DNA of 5,482 nt from Actinomycetota bacterium (GCA_009702305.1 WLIH01000223.1:1-5482), one strand, 5' to 3'. Numbered from the stretch's first letter, positions 1 through 5,280 are shown. The notes: a model not told the origin generated them from the sequence alone. A program made the numbers and translations.

Positions 1-1213
1 CCTCCGGGACGATGCGGCCCTTCGTGCCCGGGGCGATGCCCTGGTCGGTGAAGAGGTGCTCGGAGGTGGAGTAGGTCTCGAGCGGCTCGTCGAAGGGCAG
101 GTCGAGGGTCTTGTTGATCATCTTCCAACGGTGCAGGTCCGCCCAGTCGACGAACGTGATCGCGGTGCCGCTGGCGCCGGCCCGACCGGTGCGGCCGATG
201 CGGTGCACGTAGGTCTTGTCGTCCTCGGGGCAGGTGTAGTTGATGACGTGGGAGACGCCGCGCACGTCGATGCCGCGGGCCGCGACGTCGGTCGCGACCA
301 GCACGCGCAGCTTGTCCTCGCGGAACTTCGTGAGCGCCTTCTCGCGCGCCACCTGCGCCATGTCGCCGTGCAGCGGGCTGCTGCTGAACCCGCGCTCCGC
401 GAGGTCGTCGGCCACGCGCTGCGCCTGACGCTTGGTGCGGGTGAAGACGATGATCTTCTCGGCGTCCTCGGACTGCAGGATGCGCCCGATGATCTCGGTC
501 TTGTCCAGGTCGTGCGCCTGGTAGATGAACTGCGCCGTCAGCGGGACGGTGGCGTTCTCGTAGGACGACTCGGCGCGGATGTTCATCGGCTGGCGCATGT
601 GGGTGCGGGCCAGGGCGACGATCGCGGAGGGCATGGTCGCGGAGAACAGCATCGTCTGGCGGCTGTCCGGCGTCATGCGCAGGATCCGCTCGACGTCGGG
701 CAGGAAGCCGAGGTCCAGCATCTCGTCGGCCTCGTCGAGCACGAGGGCGTGCACGTGCGACAGGTCGAGGGCACGACGGTTGGCCAGGTCGATCAGGCGG
801 CCGGGGGTGCCGACGACGATGTCGACGCCGGACTCCAGGGTCTCGAGCTGGCCGTCGTAGCCGACGCCGCCGTAGACGGTCAGCACGCGCAGGCCGGTGT
901 CGGAGCTGGCGATCGACATGTCGCTCGAGACCTGGAGCGCGAGCTCGCGGGTCGGGGCGACGATCAGGGCTTGCGGCTTGCCCTGGGCCACGTCGGCGTA
1001 CGCCGGGTCGGTGGGGGAGACGCTGCGCTGTAGCACCGGGATGCCGAAGGCGAGGGTCTTGCCGGTGCCCGTGCGGGCCTGGCCGATCAGGTCGGTGCCC
1101 TGCAGCGCCACGGAGAGGGTCATCTCCTGGATGGCGAAGGGCGTGGTGATGCCGGCGCGCTCGAGCGCGTCGCAAATCTCGGGGATGACCCCGAGGTCTC
1201 GGAAGGTAGTCAG
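1..1213 (-). CDS. rhlE: DEAD-box ATP-dependent RNA helicase (RhlE-like), 3' end outside window
   Basis: This is an ATP-dependent RNA helicase of the DEAD-box family, which remodels RNA or RNA-protein complexes in the cytoplasm. 404 codons are visible and the C-terminus lies beyond base 1. Counting from the CTG at 1213, the motifs run in the expected order: Q motif PFAIQ (25-29), motif I ARTGTGKT (46-53), Ia PTRELA (87-92), Ib TPGR (136-139), II DEAD (160-163), III SAT (191-193), V ATDVAARGID (307-316) and VI HRIGRTGRAG (337-346). All catalytic residues are intact, so both RecA-like lobes look functional. The start is unresolved. An in-frame TGA sits at 1237-1235, and no ATG, GTG or TTG occurs in frame from there until a Met inside the Q motif (residue 31). 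I took the CTG at 1213 as a provisional start because MTTFRDLG resembles the usual beginning of this family. The gene is divergent from the MiaE-like gene, as I recall for Rv3211 (rhlE) and Rv3210c. Function is near certain; the symbol rests on synteny and resemblance. Confidence 0.93.
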   Translation of the reverse strand, partial: MTTFRDLGVIPEICDALERAGITTPFAIQEMTLSVALQGTDLIGQARTGTGKTLAFGIPVLQRSVSPTDPAYADVAQGKPQALIVAPTRELALQVSSDMSIASSDTGLRVLTVYGGVGYDGQLETLESGVDIVVGTPGRLIDLANRRALDLSHVHALVLDEADEMLDLGFLPDVERILRMTPDSRQTMLFSATMPSAIVALARTHMRQPMNIRAESSYENATVPLTAQFIYQAHDLDKTEIIGRILQSEDAEKIIVFTRTKRQAQRVADDLAERGFSSSPLHGDMAQVAREKALTKFREDKLRVLVATDVAARGIDVRGVSHVINYTCPEDDKTYVHRIGRTGRAGASGTAITFVDWADLHRWKMINKTLDLPFDEPLETYSTSEHLFTDQGIAPGTKGRIVPE

Positions 1214-1234
1214 TGTCGTGTCGCTTTCGTGAGC

Positions 1235-1294
1235 TCAGCCAGGGTCAGCCGATTCGTCGGAATGCGGCGGACTCGCGTGGTCTGCCGCGCACAT
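1235..1294 (-). other. 19-codon reading frame with strong RBS, in frame with the helicase: leader peptide or interrupted helicase N-terminus
   Basis: An ATG at 1294 opens a 19-codon frame (MCAADHASPP..., ending ...SADPG) that stops at TGA 1237-1235. Its reading frame is the same as the helicase frame, and only seven sense codons separate the TGA from the CTG at 1213. The ATG has a good purine-rich ribosome binding site (GGGAGGAG, 1311-1304) 9 bases upstream. Three readings are possible: a true N-terminal extension of the helicase broken by a nonsense change or sequencing error; a translated leader whose ribosomes reinitiate downstream; or coincidence. The strong RBS and shared frame favour the first two. 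The residues are rich in Asp, Ser, Pro and His, as in a disordered tail. Confidence 0.45.
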
Positions 1295-1303
1295 GCGCGG
1301 CCG

Positions 1304-1311
1304 CTCCTCCC
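1304..1311 (-). promoter_or_regulatory. Ribosome binding site for the ATG at 1294
   Basis: GGGAGGAG on the minus strand lies 9 bases before ATG 1294. It is the best Shine-Dalgarno match in the region upstream of the helicase. By contrast only a weak GAAAG (1228-1224) precedes the CTG at 1213, at 10 bases. This argues that translation of the helicase locus was built to begin at 1294. Confidence 0.5.
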
Positions 1312-1351
1312 ACCCGGAATGTCGGTGGTGGGCAGCCGGTCTCTCGGGCCG

Positions 1352-1357
1352 AGTCTA
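1352..1357 (-). promoter_or_regulatory. Possible -10 element for the helicase
   Basis: TAGACT on the minus strand fits the actinobacterial housekeeping -10 pattern TANNNT. It would place the transcript start near 1345, about 50 bases before the ATG at 1294. No convincing -35 hexamer stands at 17 bases; ATGACG at 1383-1378 is at a poor spacing of 20. The element lies back to back with the plus-strand -10 at 1362-1367. Confidence 0.35.
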
Positions 1358-1361
1358 TCGG

Positions 1362-1367
1362 TAGGGT
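1362..1367 (+). promoter_or_regulatory. -10 element of a probable leaderless transcript for the MiaE-like gene
   Basis: TAGGGT ends 6 bases before ATG 1374. A -10 placed this close puts the transcription start at or next to the A of the ATG, which is the arrangement of leaderless mRNAs, common in actinobacteria. In agreement, there is no Shine-Dalgarno sequence before the ATG. The -35 region is not recognisable. Confidence 0.5.
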
Positions 1368-1373
1368 GCGCCC

Positions 1374-2075
1374 ATGGCGTCATCTGCGGCAGACGAGACC
1401 CTGCTGGCCTTCTCGGACCCGGCCTACCGCGAGGCGGTCGTCGACCTGCTGGCCGTCATCGCGTACGGCGAGATCAGCGCCTTCGAGCGGCTGGCCGAGG
1501 ACGCCAAGCTCGCGCCGACCCTCGAGGACAAGGTCGCCATCGCGGGCATGGCGAGTGCGGAGTTCGGCAAGGTCGCCGCGCTGCGGGAGCGGATCGTGGC
1601 GCTGGGCGCCGACCCGTTCGAGGCGATGGTGCCCTTCCGCTCGGCGATCGACCTCTTCCACGACCACACCGCCCCCTCCGACTGGTGCGAGGGACTGGTC
1701 AAGGCCTACGTCGGCGACGGCCTGGCCAACGACTTCTACCGCGAGATCGCGGCCTTCCTCGACATCGAGACCCGGGACCTGGTCATCAGCTCGCTCGAGG
1801 ACACCGGTCACGCGGCGTTCGTGGTCGATCGGGTGCGGGCGGCGATCGCCGCCGATCCGCGACTGGGCGGGCGGCTGGCCCTGTGGGGTCGCCGGCTGAT
1901 GGGCGAGGCCCTGATCCAGGCGCAGCGGGTGGCGGCCGAGCGTGACGCCCTGTCGTCGCTGCTCGCCGGCGGCGTCGACCGGCCGGGCCTGGACCTGGCG
2001 GCGATCGGCCGGATGTTCACCCGGCTCACCGAGCGCCACACCGACCGGATGGGCGAGCTCGGTCTCGACTCCTGA
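1374..2075 (+). CDS. Ferritin-like fold protein, MiaE-like family (PF13794 type)
   Basis: This 233-residue protein resembles the actinobacterial ferritin-like proteins named after MiaE, the diiron tRNA hydroxylase; the actinobacterial members have, to my knowledge, no proven substrate. Family-like stretches are AYGEISAFERLAEDA (30-44), EGLVKAYVGDGLANDFYREI (106-125), DTGHAAFVV (143-151) and LALWGRRLMGEAL (168-180). Most of the chain looks helical, as expected for a four-helix bundle. Candidate metal ligands are E33 or E38, E63, E124 and D143/H146. One oddity: the first ExxH box reads E63-F-G-K66, with Lys where I expect His, so iron binding at that site may be altered. The start at 1374 fits the leaderless -10 just upstream and includes the full first helix. 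The gene is divergent from the helicase and convergent with the CapA-M15 gene. It matches the position I recall for Rv3210c. The family call is firm; hydroxylase activity is not claimed. Confidence 0.85.
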   Translation: MASSAADETLLAFSDPAYREAVVDLLAVIAYGEISAFERLAEDAKLAPTLEDKVAIAGMASAEFGKVAALRERIVALGADPFEAMVPFRSAIDLFHDHTAPSDWCEGLVKAYVGDGLANDFYREIAAFLDIETRDLVISSLEDTGHAAFVVDRVRAAIAADPRLGGRLALWGRRLMGEALIQAQRVAAERDALSSLLAGGVDRPGLDLAAIGRMFTRLTERHTDRMGELGLDS

Positions 2076-2076
2076 C

Positions 2077-2106
2077 CGCCCACGCCGAGACCTGTGACGG
2101 CGGGCG
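2077..2106. terminator. Imperfect hairpin between convergent genes, possible bidirectional terminator
   Basis: CGCCC (2077-2081) and GCCG (2084-2087) can pair with CGGC (2098-2101) and GGGCG (2102-2106). This gives 9 base pairs with a 2-base bulge (AC) and a 10-base loop. It begins 2 bases after the MiaE-like stop codon and lies just beyond the end of the converging CapA-M15 gene. No U tract follows on either strand, so it is not a classical intrinsic terminator. Actinobacterial terminators often lack the U tract, and the position between two convergent stops is the main support. Confidence 0.4.
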
Positions 2107-2126
2107 TCGGCGGGGCTCAGAGGCGC

Positions 2127-3851
2127 TCAGGGGGCGCTGAAGTGCTGGTAGTCGGGGTCGGTGTAGAAGCCGCCCCAGCTCCACCCGAGCCGCTCGAACG
2201 CACGGTGCGCCACGTCGCCCTCGTGGATCACCCCGGCCGGCGTCCGCGCGCCGCGGGTGCGGTCGACCGAGACGAACGCGCGCCCGGCGCGTGGGAGCAC
2301 GGTCTCGCCGACGACGTACGGGTTCTGCAACGGGTTGATGTCGATGGCGCGCCCGTAGGCGTGGTCGGACCAACGGTCGGTGCCGGCCACGGTGCGACAG
2401 TTGTAGGCCGAGGTGTTGTTGGCGGCCATCGACAGCTCGTCGTCGCCGTCGTAGGCGTCGATCAGGCGCATCCGCTGGATCGGGAACCGTGACTCGTAGA
2501 GGGCCGCGAAGACGCTGAGGACGTCGCTCGCCACCTCCGCGGCCACCACCAGCTGGCCTCGGTAGGATCGCCCGTCGAAGCCGACGTAGGAGAGCGTGAG
2601 GTGACGCAGGTCGGCCAACGGCACCGGGCACGTCGCGGGGTCGTGGCTGGTCATCGTGCGCCGCAGGGCCGGCCCGATCCGGCGCACGGTCGAGGCGAAC
2701 GCCGGCAGGGCGGCTCCGGCGGCGTCCTGGGCGCGCGCACCGGGCCCGGGGGCCAGGTCGGTGCAGCCGCGCAGACTGCGCCAGTCCGCGACGGCATCGT
2801 CGCGCGCGGTGCCGCGCAGGGGCTGCGGGTCACCGCCGGCGGTCGGGATCAGGGCCGGAGTCCAGGTGTCGTCGACGACCTCGCCCGCGCGCAGGCTGAC
2901 CTGCAGCACCCCGGTCTCGGAGCGGTGGCCGTGATACCAGTAGAAGTTGCCGAGTCCGTAGCTGACATAGGTGCCGTCGAGCATGCCGGCTCCGAGCGGC
3001 ACGTGGGCGTGGCTGCCGACGACGACGTCCGCGCCGGCGTCCGAGAGCAGGCGGCTCAGGGACTGCTGGTGGGTCGTCGGGCAGGCGTTGCTCTCCTCGC
3101 CCCAGTGGAGATAGACGCCGACCACGTCGTCCTCGGCGGCCGCGGCCCGCACGGAGGCGACCAGCTGCTCGGCTCGCGGGCCGCGCGCCGAGGCCAGGCC
3201 CGGCCCCGAGCCGGGCGCGACGGCCCAGGCCGGGTCGGCGCTCTCGCGCCGCGATGCGTCGGCGGCCAGGACGGCGACCTCGGTCCCGCGCACGCTCACG
3301 CGGTGGGGTGCGTAGGCCTGCTCCTCGTCGAGCCCCACGCCGATGACACCCACCGGGGCGCTCGCGGCGGCCCGCAGGGTGTCGCGGATGCCGGGGACGC
3401 CGTAGTCGGCGCCGTGGTTGTTGGCCACCGTCACGACGTCGACACCGGACCGGGCCAGGACGCCGAGGGCGGCGGGGGCGCTGCGGAACCAGTACCGGTC
3501 GGTCGGCGCCTCGAGCTCCTTGCGCGCCGGCGAGCCGCGGGTCGTGATGGCGCTCTCGAGGTTGACCACGGCCAGGTCGGCTGCCCGCAGCGCCTGCGAC
3601 ATCGGGCCGAGGGTCGCGCCGGGCCGTCGCGGCTCCCCGGTCAGCGCGCCCTCGAAGTGCACGTCGCCGGCGAAGGCGAGCGTGATCGTCGTCGGGTCGG
3701 CCGCCGTCCGGACAGCGGAGGTGCCGGATCCGAGGTCCTCCTGGCTCGAGGTCTCCTCGACGGGCGAGGCCTCGCACGCGCTCAGGAGCAGGGCGCTCAG
3801 CAGCGCAGCGACCGGACCGGCCGTCCCACGACGGTGCACGTCGCTGCGCAT
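2127..3851 (-). CDS. Lipoprotein fusing a CapA (PGA_cap) metallophosphatase-like domain to an M15 VanY-type peptidase domain
   Basis: This 574-residue protein is predicted to be exported, lipid-anchored and to act on the cell envelope. The N-terminus has Arg residues, a hydrophobic stretch and a lipobox ending LLSAC, so Cys26 is the likely lipidated residue. Residues about 57-345 form a CapA-type domain: GDVHF (62-66), NLES (97-100), ANNHGADYG (143-151), HWGEE (249-253), GSHAHV (279-284) and YGLGNF (298-303), all conserved metal-site blocks. After a linker of about 85 residues, residues 430-574 form an M15 zinc peptidase: YNCR (483-486), SDHAYGRAIDINP (495-507) and DYQHF (567-571). Zinc ligands are predicted as H497, D504 and H570, with D567 as the likely catalytic acid. 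M15 enzymes of the VanY group trim peptidoglycan stem peptides; CapA-type proteins act in poly-gamma-glutamate or surface polymer synthesis, or remain unassigned. The four mature-chain cysteines after Cys26 (257, 363, 408, 485) could form disulfides. The start ATG 3851 has only a G-run (3861-3856) as RBS. Substrates of either domain are unknown. Confidence 0.9.
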   Translation of the reverse strand: MRSDVHRRGTAGPVAALLSALLLSACEASPVEETSSQEDLGSGTSAVRTAADPTTITLAFAGDVHFEGALTGEPRRPGATLGPMSQALRAADLAVVNLESAITTRGSPARKELEAPTDRYWFRSAPAALGVLARSGVDVVTVANNHGADYGVPGIRDTLRAAASAPVGVIGVGLDEEQAYAPHRVSVRGTEVAVLAADASRRESADPAWAVAPGSGPGLASARGPRAEQLVASVRAAAAEDDVVGVYLHWGEESNACPTTHQQSLSRLLSDAGADVVVGSHAHVPLGAGMLDGTYVSYGLGNFYWYHGHRSETGVLQVSLRAGEVVDDTWTPALIPTAGGDPQPLRGTARDDAVADWRSLRGCTDLAPGPGARAQDAAGAALPAFASTVRRIGPALRRTMTSHDPATCPVPLADLRHLTLSYVGFDGRSYRGQLVVAAEVASDVLSVFAALYESRFPIQRMRLIDAYDGDDELSMAANNTSAYNCRTVAGTDRWSDHAYGRAIDINPLQNPYVVGETVLPRAGRAFVSVDRTRGARTPAGVIHEGDVAHRAFERLGWSWGGFYTDPDYQHFSAP

Positions 3852-3870
3852 CCGACCCCCCGAGAGGACG

Positions 3871-3887
3871 GGCTCCCCGACGGAGCC
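3871..3887 (-). other. Hairpin in the 5' leader of the CapA-M15 mRNA
   Basis: GGCTCC (3871-3876) and GGAGCC (3882-3887) form a perfect 6-bp stem around a 5-base loop; one further G-T pair is possible at 3870/3888 when read on the plus strand. If transcription starts near 3888, as the proposed promoter implies, the hairpin would occupy the extreme 5' end of the mRNA and could protect it from decay. Read on the plus strand the stem is followed by TTT, but no plus-strand gene ends here, so a terminator role is unlikely. Confidence 0.4.
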
Positions 3888-3894
3888 TTTCCCG

Positions 3895-3918
3895 TTACCT
3901 TGGCGCGCCGCTCCAAAC
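3895..3918 (-). promoter_or_regulatory. Possible SigF/SigB-type promoter for the CapA-M15 gene
   Basis: On the minus strand GTTT (3918-3915) is followed after 14 bases by AGGTAA (3900-3895). The actinobacterial general-stress sigma consensus is about GTTT, 14-17 bases, GGGTAT, so the -35 is exact and the -10 matches at four of six bases. It lies 44 bases before the start codon, in the gap where a promoter is expected. An alternative reading of the same bases as a housekeeping promoter (TTGGAG and TAACGG) has poor spacing. Confidence 0.3.
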
Positions 3919-3946
3919 GGCGTACGCCGCCGCGCTCGGTGCCGAG
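3902..3946. repeat. Cluster of three palindromes upstream of the CapA-M15 promoter
   Basis: Three perfect inverted repeats follow one another: GGCGCGCC (3902-3909), CGGCGTACGCCG (3918-3929) and CTCGG-TG-CCGAG (3935-3946). The 12-bp one abuts the GTTT of the proposed -35 element and the 8-bp one lies in the promoter spacer, so they are placed where a repressor or activator could bind. They could also form weak hairpins ending the transcript from the upstream membrane-protein gene, whose stop codon is 16 bases away. GC-rich DNA raises the chance of short palindromes. Confidence 0.35.
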
Positions 3947-3962
3947 ATCGTGGGCGGTGGCG

Positions 3963-4232
3963 TCAGCGAGTGCGTCCGGTCGCGCGCGCGGCGATCGAGA
4001 CGATGAGCGCCGCAGCCGCCACCTGCCACGCGTGGCGCCACCAGTCGACGCCGCGCGTCGTGGCGTCGAAGAACTGCTGGTAGGCGAAGTTGCCGACCAG
4101 GATGCCGCCGACTCCGCACAGGATCGTCAGCCACAGCGGCACCTCGTCACGCTCGCCCGGCGCGACCCACTTGCCGAGCAGGCCGATGACGGTGCCCCCG
4201 ATCAGGGCCCAGAGGATCGCGCTGACGTCCAT
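3963..4232 (-). CDS. Small membrane protein, GlsB/YeaQ/YmgE (transglycosylase-associated) family
   Basis: This 89-residue protein has three likely membrane helices at about 5-22, 33-50 and 67-83. The Gly-rich segments around IGGTVIGLLGKWVAPGE (11-27) and LCGVGGILVGNF (38-49) resemble the GlsB/YeaQ/YmgE family, often annotated as transglycosylase-associated or stress-response membrane proteins; the biochemical role is not known. The motif of two helices with a PGE turn between them fits that family, while the third helix is less conserved. The start ATG 4232 is only 10 bases after the DUF3107 stop and lacks a well-spaced Shine-Dalgarno sequence (GGAG is 14 bases away), which suggests translational coupling to DUF3107. 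A general DUF-type small membrane protein is the alternative. Confidence 0.75.
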   Translation of the reverse strand: MDVSAILWALIGGTVIGLLGKWVAPGERDEVPLWLTILCGVGGILVGNFAYQQFFDATTRGVDWWRHAWQVAAAALIVSIAARATGRTR

Positions 4233-4242
4233 CGCGCGACGA

Positions 4243-4464
4243 TCAGCTCCGGAAGCCGACCGTGCCGGACGTGCTGGTGCCGATCTCGACGTAGGCGAGC
4301 TTGGCGGCGGGCACGATCACCCGACGGCCCTTGGTGTCGGCCAGCGTGAGGACGCCCTCGGACGACACGGCGTCGGCGACGAGCTTCTCGACCGCCTCGG
4401 CCGTCTCGTCGGTGTCCACGACCAGCTCGCGGACCGACTGCTGGATACCGATCTTGACCTCCAC
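4243..4464 (-). CDS. DUF3107 family protein
   Basis: This 73-residue cytoplasmic protein matches the DUF3107 family found across actinobacteria (I recall M. tuberculosis Rv3208A, TB9.4). The start MEVKIGIQQSVRELV and the block TKGRRVIVPAAKLAYVEIG (44-62) are family hallmarks. Its function is unknown. The GTG at 4464 is chosen because AAGGAGG stands 5 bases upstream and the family begins with M-E-V-K-I-G; longer versions of the frame run back across tetR and are not real. It lies 29 bases after the tetR stop and 10 bases before the small membrane protein, so the three probably form one transcript. A SigH/SigR-like site inside tetR could give it a second promoter. Confidence 0.9.
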   Translation of the reverse strand: MEVKIGIQQSVRELVVDTDETAEAVEKLVADAVSSEGVLTLADTKGRRVIVPAAKLAYVEIGTSTSGTVGFRS

Positions 4465-4469
4465 GAGGT

Positions 4470-4476
4470 CCTCCTT
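4470..4476 (-). promoter_or_regulatory. Ribosome binding site of DUF3107
   Basis: AAGGAGG on the minus strand lies 5 bases before GTG 4464. It is a near-perfect Shine-Dalgarno sequence and fixes this short gene's start, which would otherwise be lost in a much longer overlapping frame. Confidence 0.8.
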
Positions 4477-4493
4477 GTGCTGTAGGTGGTGAC

Positions 4494-5129
4494 TCAGTGC
4501 TCGTCGGTCTTGGGGTAGCCGCGGATGCCCCGCCAGGCCAGGCCGGCGACCAGCGCCGCAGCGTCGGGGCGGTCGATGCCGCCCGCCTCGGTGAGCCAGA
4601 ACCGAGCGCTCACCTGAGCCATTCCCACCAGGGACACCGCGAGCAGGCGCGAGGCCGGGTCGGGCAGGCCGGTGTCGTCGCGGATCACCTCGGCGATCAG
4701 CGTCGCGCACTCGGTCGTGACCCGCTCGACGTGCTCGCGCACGGCCGGCTCGTTGGTGAGGTCGGACTCGAAGACCAGTCGGAAGGCGCCGGTGTCGTTG
4801 GCGACGTAGGCGTAGAAGACGTCGATCGTCGCCGCGACCCGCTGCTTGTTGTCCTCGGTCGAGGACAGCGCGGCGCGGCAGTTGGCGATGATCTGGTCGC
4901 AGGACGTGTCGAGCAGGGCGAGGTAGAGCTCGAGCTTGCCGGGGAAGTGCTGGTAGAGCACCGGCTTGGAGACGCCGGCGCGCTCGGCGATGTCGTCCAT
5001 CGCGGCCGCGTGGTAGCCCTGCGCGACGAACACCTCGAGGGCGGATTCGAGCAGCTGGGCGCGGCGTTCGCGGCGCGGCATCCGCCCGCCTCGCGGACGG
5101 GCCTCCACGTCGTACTGCCCTGCGGCCAC
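4494..5129 (-). CDS. TetR/AcrR family transcriptional regulator
   Basis: This 211-residue protein is a one-component DNA-binding regulator. The N-terminal TetR domain spans about residues 18-70: RRERRAQLLESALEVF, GYHAAAMDDIAERAGVS, then the recognition helix around VSKPVLYQHFPGKLELYLAL. The C-terminal two thirds are the ligand-binding and dimerisation part, with FRLVFESDL (116-124) and a long WLTEAGGID segment. The sequence fits the conserved TetR found next to DUF3107 and moeZ in actinobacteria (I recall Rv3208); its ligand is not known to me. GTG 5129 is chosen because GAGGAG lies 6 bases upstream; an ATG at internal residue 17 would still keep the DNA-binding domain, and longer starts run into the divergent control region. 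It heads the tetR-DUF3107-membrane protein cluster and is divergent from moeZ, so it may control itself, moeZ or both. Confidence 0.9.
   Translation of the reverse strand: MAAGQYDVEARPRGGRMPRRERRAQLLESALEVFVAQGYHAAAMDDIAERAGVSKPVLYQHFPGKLELYLALLDTSCDQIIANCRAALSSTEDNKQRVAATIDVFYAYVANDTGAFRLVFESDLTNEPAVREHVERVTTECATLIAEVIRDDTGLPDPASRLLAVSLVGMAQVSARFWLTEAGGIDRPDAAALVAGLAWRGIRGYPKTDEH
4600..4626 (-). promoter_or_regulatory. SigH/SigR-like promoter inside tetR, facing DUF3107
   Basis: On the minus strand GGGAAT (4626-4621) is followed after exactly 18 bases by GTT (4602-4600). This equals the Streptomyces SigR core consensus GGGAAT-N18-GTT. Transcription would begin about 4590, within tetR and roughly 125 bases before DUF3107. 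The bases also encode a conserved part of TetR (VGMAQVSARFW), so a chance match is quite possible. Confidence 0.3.
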
Positions 5130-5135
5130 GTGCTG

Positions 5136-5141
5136 CTCCTC
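5136..5141 (-). promoter_or_regulatory. Ribosome binding site of tetR
   Basis: GAGGAG on the minus strand lies 6 bases before GTG 5129 and decides that start over the longer in-frame alternatives upstream. Confidence 0.65.
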
Positions 5142-5164
5142 GATCGGGGGTCTGATGCGGCGCG

Positions 5165-5191
5165 AGCCTACTCCCCGGTACGCCCGGTCCG
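5165..5191 (-). promoter_or_regulatory. Possible tetR promoter with overlapping tandem repeat (operator candidate)
   Basis: TAGGCT (5170-5165, minus strand) fits the TANNNT -10 pattern and would start transcription near 5158, about 29 bases before GTG 5129. Directly upstream, in the spacer toward the -35 region, the plus strand reads CCCGGTACG (5174-5182) followed at once by CCCGGTCCG (5183-5191), a tandem repeat identical at 8 of 9 bases. A repressor bound there would block this promoter, so it is a candidate site for self-regulation by TetR. TetR sites are usually inverted repeats, which weakens the case. Confidence 0.3.
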
Positions 5192-5253
5192 GATGACGGG
5201 ACGCGGCACGGGCAGGTGCGTGGCGACGGGGGACGATGGGCGCGAACATGGCG

Positions 5254-5280
5254 GGGAACACGGGGCGTGCCGACGGCGTT
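5254..5280 (+). promoter_or_regulatory. SigH/SigR-type (oxidative stress ECF sigma) promoter of moeZ
   Basis: GGGAACA (5254-5260), 16 bases, then CGTT (5277-5280) matches every defined base of the mycobacterial SigH consensus GGGAAYA-N16/17-CGTT, and equals GGGAAC-N18-GTT in SigR terms. It lies 40 bases before the moeZ GTG, giving a 5' leader of roughly 30 bases, on the correct strand and in the intergenic gap. I recall moeZ/moeB orthologues being listed in SigH and SigR regulons, which agrees with this. Confidence 0.65.

Noticed and set aside
56..1033. Plus-strand open frame of 325 codons opposite the helicase
   Set aside because: The minus strand carries all DEAD-box motifs over the same bases; the plus translation is repetitive and unlike any family.
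1316..1341. GGAAT-N18-GTC on the plus strand as a SigR promoter for the MiaE-like gene
   Set aside because: The -10 is GTC rather than GTT and the upstream base is C rather than G. The leaderless -10 at 1362 is a simpler explanation.
3852..3900. Possible riboswitch in the CapA-M15 leader (GGTAACGGGAAAGG next to a hairpin)
   Set aside because: The leader from the likely start is under 40 bases, too short for c-di-AMP or c-di-GMP riboswitches, and their conserved cores were not found.
2601..4349. Long plus-strand open frame (582 codons) opposite the CapA-M15 gene and the small membrane-protein gene
   Set aside because: Its translation is low-complexity Arg/Gly/Ala/Val-rich with no domain, while the opposite strand encodes proteins with clear motifs. 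It is a by-product of high GC.
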